Shown: positions 26,310-34,614, numbered from the stretch's first letter. The stretch is DNA of 64,000 nucleotides from CAVVSD01 sp963750895 (GCA_963750895.1 CAVVSD010000006.1:1054001-1118000); one strand, 5' to 3'. Notes: generated by a model not told the origin, from the sequence alone. Translations and numbers: made by a program.

Positions 26310-26857
26310 CCCCGGCGCTCCAGACGATGCCCGCCGCGCCACGGACCGCCCCGCGCGCCATCGGGGCACGTGGCTGATCTGGGGCGTGCTCGCGATCGTC
26401 GTGTGCCTGTCCCAGCGCGCCGACGGCGCGTCGATGCGAGCCTGGTGATGGCGGCGACGCAGGCGCGTCCCTCCCAACGATGGCATGATCTTCACGCTCG
26501 CGCCATCCGGCCGCGCCGGCCTGCGGTGGCGGGCTCGGCACGGCCGACGTCGTGATGACCTGCATCGCCGCCGGCGGCATCGTGGGGTGGCTCGTCGCGG
26601 CGGAGCCGGTCGTCGCCACGGCGTGCGTGGTCGCCGCGGACCTGGTCGCCATCGCGATGATGGCGCCGAAGACGTGGCGCGACCCGGGCTCGGAGACGTG
26701 GTCGACGTACGCACTGGCGAGCGCGTCCGGCGCGCTGGCCGCCGGGGCGGTGGCCGCGCTCGACCCGGCGCTGCTGCTCTACCCCGTCTACTTCTGCCTC
26801 GGCAACGGGGCGCTCGCGCTGCTCATCGTGCACCGCCGCGGGGTGCTCGGCTCATGA
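26306..26857 (+). pseudogene. membrane protein gene with several frameshifts
   Basis: The 3' half (26552-26857) reads cleanly as four TM helices: IAAGGIVGWLVAAEPVVATA, CVVAADLVAIAMMAPKTW, STYALASASGALAAGAV, LLLYPVYFCLGNGALALLI. The 5' half holds recognisable pieces in different frames (TWLIWGVLAIVVCLSQ, SLVMAATQA, MIFTLA, GGLGTADVVMTC), so at least three or four shifts are needed to assemble about 185 aa. Unknown family. It is coupled at both ends, by ATGA to the methyltransferase before and the PRMT-like gene after. Either decay or clustered sequence errors. Confidence 0.6.
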
Positions 26858-27738
26858 GCGAGATCTGGTCGAACACGGACTTCCCCTACATGTGCCTGAA
26901 GGACGAGGTGCGCACCACCGCGTTCCGCGACGCGATCCGCGCCGTCGTGCGCCCGGGCGACGTCGTGGTGGACGTCGGCGCCGGCACCGGGATCCTCTCG
27001 TTCTTCGCCGCGGAGGCGGGGGCTGCCGCGGTGTACGCCGTGGAGATCGATCCGGTGTCCGCGGCGGCCCTGCGCCGGAGCATCGCGCTGAACCCGCAGG
27101 TCGCGGACCGCGTCCGCGTCGTCGAGGGCGACGCGGCCGTCGCCGACCTGCCGCGCGGGGCGGACGTCGTCCTGGCGGAGATCATCGAGACCGGTCTGCT
27201 CGACGAGCAGCAGGTCCCGGTGCTCAACGCGCTGCGACGGCGCGGGGTCATCACCGCGTCGACACGCCTGCTCCCGGCGACGTACGAGACGACGCTCGAG
27301 CTCGTCGACGCCGACCACCGCTACTACGGGTTCTCGATCGCGGCGCCGAAGCACGAGTGGCCGTTCTACGCGTCGGGCCCCGGCTGGCATCCGACCCCGG
27401 TGACCGCGACGAGCACGGCGGTCGTCACGGCCACCGTCGAGTTCGCGGCGGGACGCATCGACGAGCAGGTCACGGGGGAGATCGACCTCGCGATCGACCC
27501 GTCGAGGGAGACGAACGCCGTCCGGCTGGCGGGGCGGATCGGCCTGTCGGCGCAGCACGAGCTCGGCCCGACGCATGCGCTCAACGGGGACAAGATCCTC
27601 CCGATCGCACCGCTGCGGGGCGTCTCCCGCGCCAGCCTGCGCTGGCGCTACCGGATGGGCGCCGGCCTCGGCGCACTCGAGCTGGCGTGCGAGCCCGTCA
27701 CCGCGAGCACCCACGGCTGTGGGAGGCTGGCCCGATAG
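26854..27738 (+). CDS. PRMT-like class I methyltransferase
   Basis: 294 aa. Motif I VVVDVGAGTGILSFFAAEAG and post-I VYAVEIDP are followed by the acidic loop ADVVLAEIIETGLLDEQQ, which recalls the double-E hairpin of protein arginine methyltransferases. A C-terminal beta-barrel-like region includes YYGFSIAAPKHEWPFYA. Bacterial PRMT-like proteins are uncommon and their targets are mostly unknown. The ATG overlaps the stop of the membrane-protein frame (ATGA), so the methyltransferase, membrane protein and this gene form a coupled series. Confidence 0.75.
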   Translation: MSEIWSNTDFPYMCLKDEVRTTAFRDAIRAVVRPGDVVVDVGAGTGILSFFAAEAGAAAVYAVEIDPVSAAALRRSIALNPQVADRVRVVEGDAAVADLPRGADVVLAEIIETGLLDEQQVPVLNALRRRGVITASTRLLPATYETTLELVDADHRYYGFSIAAPKHEWPFYASGPGWHPTPVTATSTAVVTATVEFAAGRIDEQVTGEIDLAIDPSRETNAVRLAGRIGLSAQHELGPTHALNGDKILPIAPLRGVSRASLRWRYRMGAGLGALELACEPVTASTHGCGRLAR

Positions 27739-27760
27739 CCACCGTCCCGGAGAGGTGCCC

Positions 27761-29002
27761 ATGACCCGGACCCAGACGCGACGCGCTGCATCCAGCCCGG
27801 AGGAGGCGACCGTGGAGGCTCTGGCGGCGCCGATCGACCGTGAGCTCGGCGCGGGCGCCTGGTCGTACTTCGGCGACCCGCGCGCGATCTCCCACGACGG
27901 GGACACGTTCACGGGCTGGATCTCGACGACGGGGAACGTGTGGGTCGCGCGCCTGTCGAAGGAGGGGCGGCTGACGAAGAAGGTGATCTTCAAGGGCCTG
28001 GGGCGCGACGACCACAACAACCCGTCGCTCATCTTCCGCCAGGACGGGCACATCGTCGTCTTCTTCTCACCGCACTCCGGGCACTACCTGCCGCCGGCCG
28101 GCATCCCCAGCGTCATGCGCTACATGGTCTCGCTGAACCCGTACTCGATCAGCGAGTTCGGCCGGGTGCGGACCGTCAAGGTGAACATGCCCGGCGGCCT
28201 GGGCTACACGTACCCCAACCCGATCAGGCTCGGGAGCCGCATCTGGCTCTTCTGGCGCGGCGGGGCGTGGAACCCGACGTTCTCGTGGACGGACGACGGC
28301 TACAAGTGGGCGCCCGCGCGCGAGCTCGTCGAGTTCGGCCACGCGCAGCGGCCGTACACGAAGTACGTCGGGCGCAACGACGCGATCCACGGGATCTTCA
28401 CCGACGGGCACCCGCAGAACTGGAAGAACAGCCTGCACTACCTGCGTCTCGAGGGCCGCAAGCTGTTCGCGGCGAGCGGCCGGCGGCTGGGGACGCTGGA
28501 CGACGTCCCGCTGCACACCTCCAGGCTCGACCACATCTACAACTACTCCGACCAGGGCGGCCGCGCCTGGGGCCACGACATCGCGCTCACCGCCGAGGGC
28601 CGCCCGCGCGTCGTCTACACGCGGCGCGTCGCGAACCGCGACACCTTCTACTACGCGTACCACACGGGCACGCGGTGGGTGAGCCGCCGGATCGTGGAGG
28701 CGGGCCCGGGCCGGCCGTCGTTCCACTCCGGGGGCGCGTCGTTCGACCACGCCGATCCGCGGATCGTGTACCTGTCGCGGACGATCGGGCCGTGGAACCA
28801 GGTCGAGGAGTGGTTCACCCCCGACAACGGGCGCACGTGGACGCACCGCCAGCTGACGAACGACCCCGAGGGCTACGCCATCCGCCCGGTCGTGCCGCGG
28901 GGGCACACCGGCAGCCCGCGGCGGATCCTCTACGTGTGGGGCGACGAGCGCACGATCGGCTACACGGACTACACGTCGCGCGTGCACGCGATGGACTTCT
29001 GA
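27761..29002 (+). CDS. BNR-repeat (sialidase-like beta-propeller) protein
   Basis: 413 aa; GGAGAGG precedes the ATG. The sequence is all beta with repeating Asp-box-like turns (WTDDGYKWAPA, FTPDNGRTWTHRQLTNDPEG) and blade strands (PSLIFRQDGHIVVFFSP, NPIRLGSRIWLFWRG, IALTAEGRPRVVYTRR). It matches the BNR-4 group of proteins found near polysaccharide-active enzymes. No signal peptide is visible, so it may act inside the cell or the true start may be missed. A bidirectional hairpin follows the stop. Confidence 0.75.
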   Translation: MTRTQTRRAASSPEEATVEALAAPIDRELGAGAWSYFGDPRAISHDGDTFTGWISTTGNVWVARLSKEGRLTKKVIFKGLGRDDHNNPSLIFRQDGHIVVFFSPHSGHYLPPAGIPSVMRYMVSLNPYSISEFGRVRTVKVNMPGGLGYTYPNPIRLGSRIWLFWRGGAWNPTFSWTDDGYKWAPARELVEFGHAQRPYTKYVGRNDAIHGIFTDGHPQNWKNSLHYLRLEGRKLFAASGRRLGTLDDVPLHTSRLDHIYNYSDQGGRAWGHDIALTAEGRPRVVYTRRVANRDTFYYAYHTGTRWVSRRIVEAGPGRPSFHSGGASFDHADPRIVYLSRTIGPWNQVEEWFTPDNGRTWTHRQLTNDPEGYAIRPVVPRGHTGSPRRILYVWGDERTIGYTDYTSRVHAMDF

Positions 29003-29009
29003 CGGGCGC

Positions 29010-29036
29010 GGCGGCCTGCGCGGGGCGCAGGCCGCC
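29010..29036. terminator. bidirectional terminator between convergent genes
   Basis: GGCGGCCTGCG, a 5-nt loop, then CGCAGGCCGCC: a perfect 11-bp stem in the 45-bp gap between the convergent BNR and ScyD-like genes. No T-runs. Confidence 0.7.
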
Positions 29037-29047
29037 GGATCGTCCGA

Positions 29048-30175
29048 TCAGTCGCCGAGCGGGATCCGCAGGACCTCGCCGGTGCCGGGGGCGGCGCCGT
29101 TGTTGGACACGTACGCGGCGTCGTGTCCGAGCGTGATGCCCGTCGGGGTGACGAGCCGGCCGGCGGCCAGCTCGGTGCGCGTCCCGTCCGGCTTGACGCG
29201 GATGAGCGCGCCGGGCGCGGGGCCGTCGAGCAGCGACTGCGTCGAGAACTCGACGACGTAGATGCTGCCGTCCTTGCCCAGTGCGATGTCGGTGATCAAC
29301 GTGAACCCGGACGCCACGACCTCCGGCGATCCACCGGGCGCGATCCGCCACACGCTGGCGGCGCCGGGGACGAACGGGAAGCCCGTGAGCTGCCCGACGT
29401 ACAGGGTGCCGTCAGGCGCCCGCACGACGGACGTCGGGACCGGGTCGACGGGGATCATCGTCCCGGGCGGCGGGGGCGGCGCCCCCGGCATGGCCGGCGC
29501 GGGTGCGCTGCCGAACGGCAGGAGCGCCACGAGGGAGATCGCGCCGTGCTTCACCGAGAGGATGTCGTTGCCGCCCGCGTCCGCGACGGCGATCGGCTTG
29601 GCCGTCGCGTCCACCGAGTTGGGGTTGGACTCGACGTCCGACCCCGGCGACGCGGCGTCGGGGTTGTTCGCGATCTCGTAGGCGTGGAAGTCCGCGACCG
29701 GGACCAGGCCGCCATCGCCGAGCCGGTACAGCCAGCCCATGCCCTGGCCCTCGGGCGGGAGCAGGTCCCGCGTCGTCGACGGACCACCGAGCCCGATGGT
29801 CATCCAGGGCGCCCTCTGCCCGATCGAGATGTCCGACGGCCCCGTGGCCGACGTGCCGTCCGGGTTGGCGAGGGACGGCAGGTCCTTCAGGACGCGCGTC
29901 TGCGTGTGGCCGGCCAGGTCGACCGCCGTGAGCGCGCCGCTGAGGCCGAAGCAGACCGGCGTCCCCTCGGGTCCGGGGACGCACGGGCCGGCGCCGCCGC
30001 GCCCGGCCTCCGTCACCCACAGGGTCCCGTCCGCGAGATCCAGCCCGCGCGGGTTGTCCAGGCCGCTCGCCACCACCTCCACCCCTGCGTCGTGTGCCGC
30101 GGCGGGCGCGGCGAGGGCGAGGGCGGCTGCCGATGCGACGGCGGCGGCTCGGGCAAGGCGGACGACTGGACCCAT
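29048..30175 (-). CDS. secreted ScyD/ScyE-family beta-propeller protein
   Basis: 375 aa from the ATG at 30175, preceded by a strong GGAGGAGG. Signal peptide LARAAAVASAAALALAAPAAA. The mature chain has the ScyD/ScyE pattern: VEVVASGLDNPRGLDLADG, SDISIGQRAPWMTIGLGG, GNDILSVKHGAISLVALLP, PTSVVRAPDGTLYVGQLTGF, RVKPDGTRTELAAG. In cyanobacteria these belong to scytonemin loci, but homologues in soil actinobacteria have no assigned role and are simply exported six-bladed propellers. Single gene. Confidence 0.8.
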   Translation of the reverse strand: MGPVVRLARAAAVASAAALALAAPAAAHDAGVEVVASGLDNPRGLDLADGTLWVTEAGRGGAGPCVPGPEGTPVCFGLSGALTAVDLAGHTQTRVLKDLPSLANPDGTSATGPSDISIGQRAPWMTIGLGGPSTTRDLLPPEGQGMGWLYRLGDGGLVPVADFHAYEIANNPDAASPGSDVESNPNSVDATAKPIAVADAGGNDILSVKHGAISLVALLPFGSAPAPAMPGAPPPPPGTMIPVDPVPTSVVRAPDGTLYVGQLTGFPFVPGAASVWRIAPGGSPEVVASGFTLITDIALGKDGSIYVVEFSTQSLLDGPAPGALIRVKPDGTRTELAAGRLVTPTGITLGHDAAYVSNNGAAPGTGEVLRIPLGD

Positions 30176-30211
30176 GACCAACCTCCTCCTGCAGGGGATG
30201 TGCAACCGACC

Positions 30212-31087
30212 CTAGGCGCGCCGCGACGCCGGGGTCAACCCCGATGCACCGGGAACGTGCGCGCCGATCGCGGCGGCCAGCGCCCCCGGATCATCGACCG
30301 GGACCCACGTCTTGGCGCCCGGCACGACGTGCAGCGTCGCGTCGGGGAAGTCGGCCGCGAGTCGCTCCGCATCGCCTGCCGGGAAGAACTCGCACGAGTC
30401 GCCCCAGACGAGCAGCACCGGCCGGTCGAAGTGCGGGATCGCCGCGGCGGCATCGAGGAGCAGCTGCGGACGGAAGCCGCCCATCGCGGCGACGAGGTCC
30501 CCGGCGACCTGCGGGTCGCGTCGCGCGGGCCCGAAGAAGGACTCCGTGCGCTCCGGGTCGAGGCCCTGCGCGGCCACGCTGGCGACGATCTTGCGCCGGG
30601 CGGCCGACGACCGCGCCTGCAGACCGACCAGCGCGCGGGCGAGCCGGGGGAGGTTGCGACTCACCGACGCCGCTCGCTTGAGGGCGTCCGGGGGGAACTT
30701 GTCGTAGCTCTCGCAGTTCGTCAGGACGAGGCGGCCGATGCGGTCCAGCGCCGGATGCTCCGTGGCGAGCGAGAGGAGGAGCAGGCCACCGGCCGTGTCG
30801 TTGGCGACGACGGTCGCGTCCTCGACGTCCAGGAGGTCGAGGCAGTCGAGCTCCAACCGCGCGAGCGAGGTGGCCGACCGGTCCGCTCCCTGGGACAGCG
30901 GGTGGGGATGCGCGCCCAGCGGGAGGTCGATCGTGATGCAGCGGTAGCGGTCCTCGAGCGCGGCGACGACGTCACGCCACAGGTCTCCGTTCGCAAGCGC
31001 GCCGGCGAAGAAGACGAGCGTCGGGCCGTCTCCGGACGACCGGTACGAGAGGGGTCCGAGTCGGGTCTCCAGCGTTTGGGATTCCAT
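30212..31087 (-). CDS. alpha/beta hydrolase-fold protein with Asp at the nucleophile position and no clear catalytic His
   Basis: 291 aa. Fold landmarks: TLVFFAGALANGDLW, CITIDLPLGAHPHP, then the elbow ATVVANDTAGGLLLL with Asp where Ser is usual, as in haloalkane dehalogenases. The acid region is VLLVWGDSCEFFP. Where the catalytic His is expected the sequence reads PGAKTWVPVDDP, without His. The enzyme may therefore be inactive or work differently. Fifteen nt downstream of tetR; a -10 element and dyad lie across that junction, so it may also have its own promoter. Confidence 0.75.
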   Translation of the reverse strand: MESQTLETRLGPLSYRSSGDGPTLVFFAGALANGDLWRDVVAALEDRYRCITIDLPLGAHPHPLSQGADRSATSLARLELDCLDLLDVEDATVVANDTAGGLLLLSLATEHPALDRIGRLVLTNCESYDKFPPDALKRAASVSRNLPRLARALVGLQARSSAARRKIVASVAAQGLDPERTESFFGPARRDPQVAGDLVAAMGGFRPQLLLDAAAAIPHFDRPVLLVWGDSCEFFPAGDAERLAADFPDATLHVVPGAKTWVPVDDPGALAAAIGAHVPGASGLTPASRRA

Positions 31088-31095
31088 GAGAACGA

Positions 31096-31112
31096 AACAT
31101 ACTCACGGTATG
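31096..31112 (-). promoter_or_regulatory. leaderless promoter and TetR-type dyad before the hydrolase gene
   Basis: CATAC-TCACG-GTATG (31098-31112 on the plus strand) is a perfect 5-bp dyad that overlaps the tetR stop codon. On the minus strand TATGTT (31101-31096) fits TANNNT, 8 nt before the ATG at 31087, with no ribosome binding site. A CATAC half-site also lies just before the tetR start, at about 31728-31732. Inference: TetR autoregulation plus control of the hydrolase. Confidence 0.5.
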
Positions 31113-31720
31113 CAAGCCAGCCCACGGAGCATCGCGTCGACCGCTCGGCCGAGCGTCGCGCGCGTCGCGTCCGGGTCGGGGGCGCGCGCGATGAGCAGAC
31201 CGCACTGCAGGGCCAGGCCCCCGACGAGCTGCATGAGGACGTCGGGGTCGACGTCCACGAGCTCGCCGCGCTCGACGGCGCCGACGATGAACGACCGGAC
31301 CGCCTCCCAGTCCGCCTGCTGCCCGACGTCCGGGACGTCCGGCTCGAGCCCGAGCAGCGCAGGCCCGTCGATGAGCGTGATCCGCCGGATCTCCTCGTCG
31401 AGCGCGGCGTCGAGGTAGCCGTCCATCATCGCCACGAGCTGATCGACGGGCGGCGCGTCCGGATCCCTTGCCTGGAGCGCGCGGGCCTGGGCCTCGCCCT
31501 CGACCTCCGCATGGACGGCGCGGAACACGGCTTCCTTGCCGGTGAAGTGGTGGTAGACGGCGCCCTTGGTGACGCGCGCGGCGGCCGCGATCGCGTCGAC
31601 CGACGTCGCCGCGTACCCCTCCTTGCCGAACGACGCGCGAGCCGCGTCGAGGATCGCGCGGCGGGTGGCCTCGACGTGCTGCGAGCGGAGGGTTGCGTCC
31701 GTGGTCGCTCGCGGCGGCAC
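31103..31720 (-). CDS. TetR-family transcriptional regulator
   Basis: 205 aa; GTG start at 31720. The N-terminal TetR helix-turn-helix is intact: RRAILDAARASFGKEGYAAT, VDAIAAAARVTKGAVYHHF, TGKEAVFRAVHAEVEGEA. The C-terminal ligand domain is helical and variable. Likely controls itself and the downstream hydrolase; ligand unknown. A hairpin separates it from the small-membrane-protein operon upstream on the same strand. Confidence 0.9.
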   Translation of the reverse strand: MPPRATTDATLRSQHVEATRRAILDAARASFGKEGYAATSVDAIAAAARVTKGAVYHHFTGKEAVFRAVHAEVEGEAQARALQARDPDAPPVDQLVAMMDGYLDAALDEEIRRITLIDGPALLGLEPDVPDVGQQADWEAVRSFIVGAVERGELVDVDPDVLMQLVGGLALQCGLLIARAPDPDATRATLGRAVDAMLRGLACIP

Positions 31721-31764
31721 GCGCGCAGTATGTCAACGGCCGCCGTGGCCGATGCCGATCCGCG

Positions 31765-31791
31765 GTGCCCGGCCGCAGCGGCCGGGCACCC
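31765..31791 (-). terminator. 13-bp stem hairpin between two minus-strand operons
   Basis: GGTGCCCGGCCGC, a 1-nt centre, and its exact complement, 7 nt after the stop at 31799 on the minus strand. So short a loop is sterically strained (the inner pairs must open), but the stem is long enough to terminate. Confidence 0.55.
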
Positions 31792-31798
31792 CGGGTCT

Positions 31799-32002
31799 TC
31801 AGATGCGGGCGGGCGCCCGCGCGGCCTCGTCTGCGGTCGACGCTCCCGCGAGCGGCACCGGGCTGAGGTTCGAGCCGTCGGCATCGGTGCCTTCGGCGTG
31901 GACCGCGACGCCGCCGCTGGGGGTCAGGAGGATCATCGCCACGATGACCATGGCGGTCGTGCAGAGCCCGACGCCGGCGAGCACGATCTCGAGTGCGCTC
32001 AC
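31799..32002 (-). CDS. small membrane protein, 67 aa
   Basis: GTG start at 32002 overlaps the stop of the 61-aa gene (GTGA), so it is translationally coupled. One N-terminal TM helix (ALEIVLAGVGLCTTAMVIVAMIL) and a hydrophilic tail of about 40 residues. Third gene of a three-gene operon with an SRPBCC protein. Function unknown. Confidence 0.5.
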   Translation of the reverse strand: MSALEIVLAGVGLCTTAMVIVAMILLTPSGGVAVHAEGTDADGSNLSPVPLAGASTADEAARAPARI

Positions 32003-32184
32003 GTCCGCTTCGCCACCGCGGTCATCCAGAACGCGCCGGCCGCGAGGATCGACGGGACCCACAGGCCGACGAACACGCCCTCGTCCCGGTTGTCGGCGAA
32101 CCAGAGCCCGACCGAGAGCAGGAACGAGAGGCCGGCGGCGACCAGGAAGAGGGTCACCCCCGTGCGATGCCGATCCTTGGGCAT
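31999..32184 (-). CDS. small two-TM membrane protein, 61 aa
   Basis: ATG at 32184, one base after the SRPBCC stop. Begins MPKDRHRTGVTLF and has two TM helices (VTLFLVAAGLSFLLSVGLW and GVFVGLWVPSILAAGAFWM) joined by a short acidic loop. Middle gene of the SRPBCC operon. Function unknown. Confidence 0.55.
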   Translation of the reverse strand: MPKDRHRTGVTLFLVAAGLSFLLSVGLWFADNRDEGVFVGLWVPSILAAGAFWMTAVAKRT

Positions 32185-32185
32185 C

Positions 32186-32626
32186 TCAGGCTTCAACGAG
32201 CTGCTTGAGGCGCGCGAGCGAGTCGTCGGCCTCACGCTCGGCGGCGCCGGCGACGACCTGGCTCGCAGCTTCGCCGACCTTGCCGGCCGGGAACGTGAAC
32301 TCGTTGTAGTAGGAGAATCGCGTGCCACCGTTCTCGGCGGCGAGCCGGTAGACGGTGCGTGCCGTGGTGCCCGCGGGTCCGCTGCCCTCCCAGGCGAGCA
32401 TCTGGGGGCCGTCGACCTCCACGGCGACCCAGTCCACCGCGAACGGCGTGCCGGCCACCGCGAGGTTCTGGGAGAACGTGGTCCCCGCCGCGACCTCGGC
32501 CGGAGGCGTCGCAGGGAAGTCTCGGTGGATGCTCACCCACTCGCCGAGACGCCCGAGATCGGTGATCACATCCCAGACGGCCTGTGCGGGTGCGTCGATG
32601 TCGATCGAGGTGCGTACGTCGGCCAT
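32186..32626 (-). CDS. SRPBCC-family protein (polyketide cyclase/dehydrase-like)
   Basis: 146 aa from the ATG at 32626. Opens RTSIDIDAPAQAVWDVITDL, the standard SRPBCC start, continues with a seven-stranded beta sheet and ends in a long C-terminal helix (VVAGAAEREADDSLARLKQL). Ligand-binding fold; no enzymatic signature. First gene of a tight operon with two mini membrane proteins. Confidence 0.8.
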   Translation of the reverse strand: MADVRTSIDIDAPAQAVWDVITDLGRLGEWVSIHRDFPATPPAEVAAGTTFSQNLAVAGTPFAVDWVAVEVDGPQMLAWEGSGPAGTTARTVYRLAAENGGTRFSYYNEFTFPAGKVGEAASQVVAGAAEREADDSLARLKQLVEA

Positions 32627-32716
32627 GTGGCCTTCTCTCGTGATTGGTGCTGCCGATGACTGAGGGCGGTCTCCGATTCGATCGTGGGCCGCCACGATGA
32701 AGTACGACAGCGGGGT

Positions 32717-32737
32717 GGATCGAGGTCAGATCGATCC
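32717..32737. repeat. GGATCGA-N7-TCGATCC dyad upstream of the FAH gene
   Basis: Perfect 7-bp inverted repeat with a 7-nt spacer, about 56 nt before the ATG at 32793 in the spacer between divergent SRPBCC and FAH genes. Plausible operator; no regulator gene is adjacent. Confidence 0.4.
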
Positions 32738-32792
32738 GCCCGGGCGCCCCGCGGCGCTGGATGCACTCCGTCTGTTTGGATACCGTGCGCGC

Positions 32793-33722
32793 ATGAAAGT
32801 CGCTCGGATCGTCTGGCAGGGAGCAACCGTCCACGGCATCGTCGACGCCGAGGCGGGAACGGTCGCGCCGCTCGACGCGTCCGTGGACCTCTTCGCGGCA
32901 CTCCGCGGGGAAGGACGCCCCGGCGCGCCCGTCGCGCTCGACGAGGTGCGCCTGCTCGCGCCGCTCGAGCCGCCGAGCTTCCGCGACTTCATCACCTTCG
33001 AGGAGCACATCGAAGGGCCGTCGCTGGCCCGCGGCGGGATCCCCGACACGTGGTACGAGATCCCCACCTTCTACTTCACGAGCGTCGCCGCGGTCACCGG
33101 CACCGGCGACGACATCCCGGTGCCGCCCGGGTGCGAGCGGTTCGACTTCGAGTGCGAGCTGGCAGCGGTGATCGGCCGCGAGGGCGGCGACCTCACGCCC
33201 GAGCAGGCGCACGACCACATCGCCGGCTACACGATCTTCAACGACTGGTCCGCGCGCGACATCCAGATGCACGAGATGCGGATCGGCCTCGGCCCGGCGA
33301 AGGGCAAGGACAGCGCCAACACCCTCGGGCCGTGGATCGTGAGCGCCGACGAGATGGAGCGCTACCGGCGCGACGACCGGCTGCACGTCGAGATGGAGAT
33401 CCTCCGCAACGGCGAGGTCTTCGGCGCCGACACCGCCGCCAACATGCAGTGGTCGTTCGAGCAGCTGGTCGCCTACGCGTCGCGCGGGACCCAGGTGCGC
33501 CCGGGTGACGTCATCGGCTCCGGGACCTGCGGCGCCGGCTGTCTGCTCGAGATCTGGGGTCGCCGGGGACAGGACGATCCGCCGCCGCTCGGGCCCGGCG
33601 ACGAGATCGAGCTGCGGGTCGAGGGCATCGGCGCGATCCGCAACCGCGTCGTCGAGGGCGTCGCGAAGGTCGACATCGGAGCGGGCCGCGCACCGGCGTT
33701 CCGGCGCGAGCGCAGCTGGTGA
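32793..33722 (+). CDS. fumarylacetoacetate hydrolase family protein
   Basis: 309 aa. The FAH C-terminal domain is complete: FRDFITFEEHI, FDFECELAAVIGREGGDLTP with the metal-binding Glu pair, GYTIFNDWSARDIQ with the third ligand Asp, and KGKDSANTLGPWIVSADE. Members cleave C-C bonds of acyl-pyruvates or decarboxylate oxaloacetate with Mg2+. A possible -10 (TACCGT) lies just before the start. An in-frame upstream ATG at 32697 would add 32 unconserved residues and is not favoured. Confidence 0.85.
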   Translation: MKVARIVWQGATVHGIVDAEAGTVAPLDASVDLFAALRGEGRPGAPVALDEVRLLAPLEPPSFRDFITFEEHIEGPSLARGGIPDTWYEIPTFYFTSVAAVTGTGDDIPVPPGCERFDFECELAAVIGREGGDLTPEQAHDHIAGYTIFNDWSARDIQMHEMRIGLGPAKGKDSANTLGPWIVSADEMERYRRDDRLHVEMEILRNGEVFGADTAANMQWSFEQLVAYASRGTQVRPGDVIGSGTCGAGCLLEIWGRRGQDDPPPLGPGDEIELRVEGIGAIRNRVVEGVAKVDIGAGRAPAFRRERSW

Positions 33723-33724
33723 CG

Positions 33725-33730
33725 TAACGT
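33725..33730 (+). promoter_or_regulatory. TAACGT -10 element, leaderless
   Basis: TANNNT element 6 nt before the ATG at 33737, no ribosome binding site. Directly after the FAH stop, so the next gene may be transcribed on its own. Confidence 0.35.
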
Positions 33731-33736
33731 CGCGCC

Positions 33737-34072
33737 ATGGCCGACGAACCCACCGTCATCGTGCAGACGCTCCGCGACGGCCCCGTCGCCCGGCAGCTCA
33801 GCGACGCCCGACCGCCGTCGGTCGTCGTCGAGACCTTCGCGGCGAACGACCTCCCGGCCGCCGGCCGCGTGGTGATGTCCGTCCTCTCGCCCGAGAGCCT
33901 GCGAGGCGACCGTGCGGAGCTCGACCGCGCGCTCGAGGTCCGCGGCAGCGCGGAGCCGCCGGTCATCGTGATCGAGGCGGCCGAGGAGCTGCGCGACGAC
34001 GAGCTCGCGGCGGTCGTCGAGGCCGCGCGCCACCGCCACGTCGACACGGTCATCCTCAGGATCGAGCGCTGA
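33737..34072 (+). CDS. hypothetical protein, 111 aa
   Basis: Alternating strands and helices (PTVIVQTLRDGPVARQLSDA, PPVIVIEAAEELRDDELAAV, HRHVDTVILRIER) suggest a small Rossmann-like or receiver-like alpha/beta fold, but no active-site motif is visible. Codon use matches the surroundings, which supports a real gene. Function unknown. Confidence 0.55.
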   Translation: MADEPTVIVQTLRDGPVARQLSDARPPSVVVETFAANDLPAAGRVVMSVLSPESLRGDRAELDRALEVRGSAEPPVIVIEAAEELRDDELAAVVEAARHRHVDTVILRIER

Positions 34073-34152
34073 GCCGAGCTCCACCGATGAGTTCCGTCGG
34101 CCGGGCCGGTCTGGGGGGCGTACGCCATCGAGCCACCGACTGGAGACCCACC

Positions 34153-34614
34153 ATGACCACCCCCGCACACCCCGGCCGCATGCTGTTCGTGAACATCCCC
34201 GTAGCGGACCTCGAGCGCAGCAAGGCGTTCTTCGCAGAGCTCGGGTTCAGCTTCAACCCGATGTTCGCCGACGAGACCTCTGCGTGCATGCTCGTCGGCG
34301 AGCACGCGTTCGTCATGCTGCTGAGCCGCGAGAAGTTCGCGGAGTTCGCGAAGCTGCCGATCGCCGATCCCACCACGCACACGCTGGCGCTGTACTGCTT
34401 CAGCGTCTCGTCCCGCGACGAGGTCGATGCGGTCGGCGCCGCTGCGCTCGCAGCCGGCGGCACCGAGGCGGATGACGCCGAGGACCACGGCTTCATGTAC
34501 TCGCGCAGCTTCTTCGACCTCGACGGCCACGGCTGGCAGGTCATGTGGATGGACCCGGCGGCGGCGGCGCAGGGCCCCGAGGCATCCGTGGCCTCCGTGC
34601 AGGACGCCGGTTGA
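34153..34614 (+). CDS. VOC-family (glyoxalase-like) protein
   Basis: 153 aa. The vicinal-oxygen-chelate fold is visible as paired beta-alpha-beta-beta-beta units: MLFVNIPVADLERSKAFFAE, ACMLVGEHAFVMLLSRE, and SRSFFDLDGHGWQVMWMDP near the end. The MW-MDP ending is typical of the PhnB/lactoylglutathione-lyase-like group. Substrate unknown. Confidence 0.85.
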   Translation: MTTPAHPGRMLFVNIPVADLERSKAFFAELGFSFNPMFADETSACMLVGEHAFVMLLSREKFAEFAKLPIADPTTHTLALYCFSVSSRDEVDAVGAAALAAGGTEADDAEDHGFMYSRSFFDLDGHGWQVMWMDPAAAAQGPEASVASVQDAG

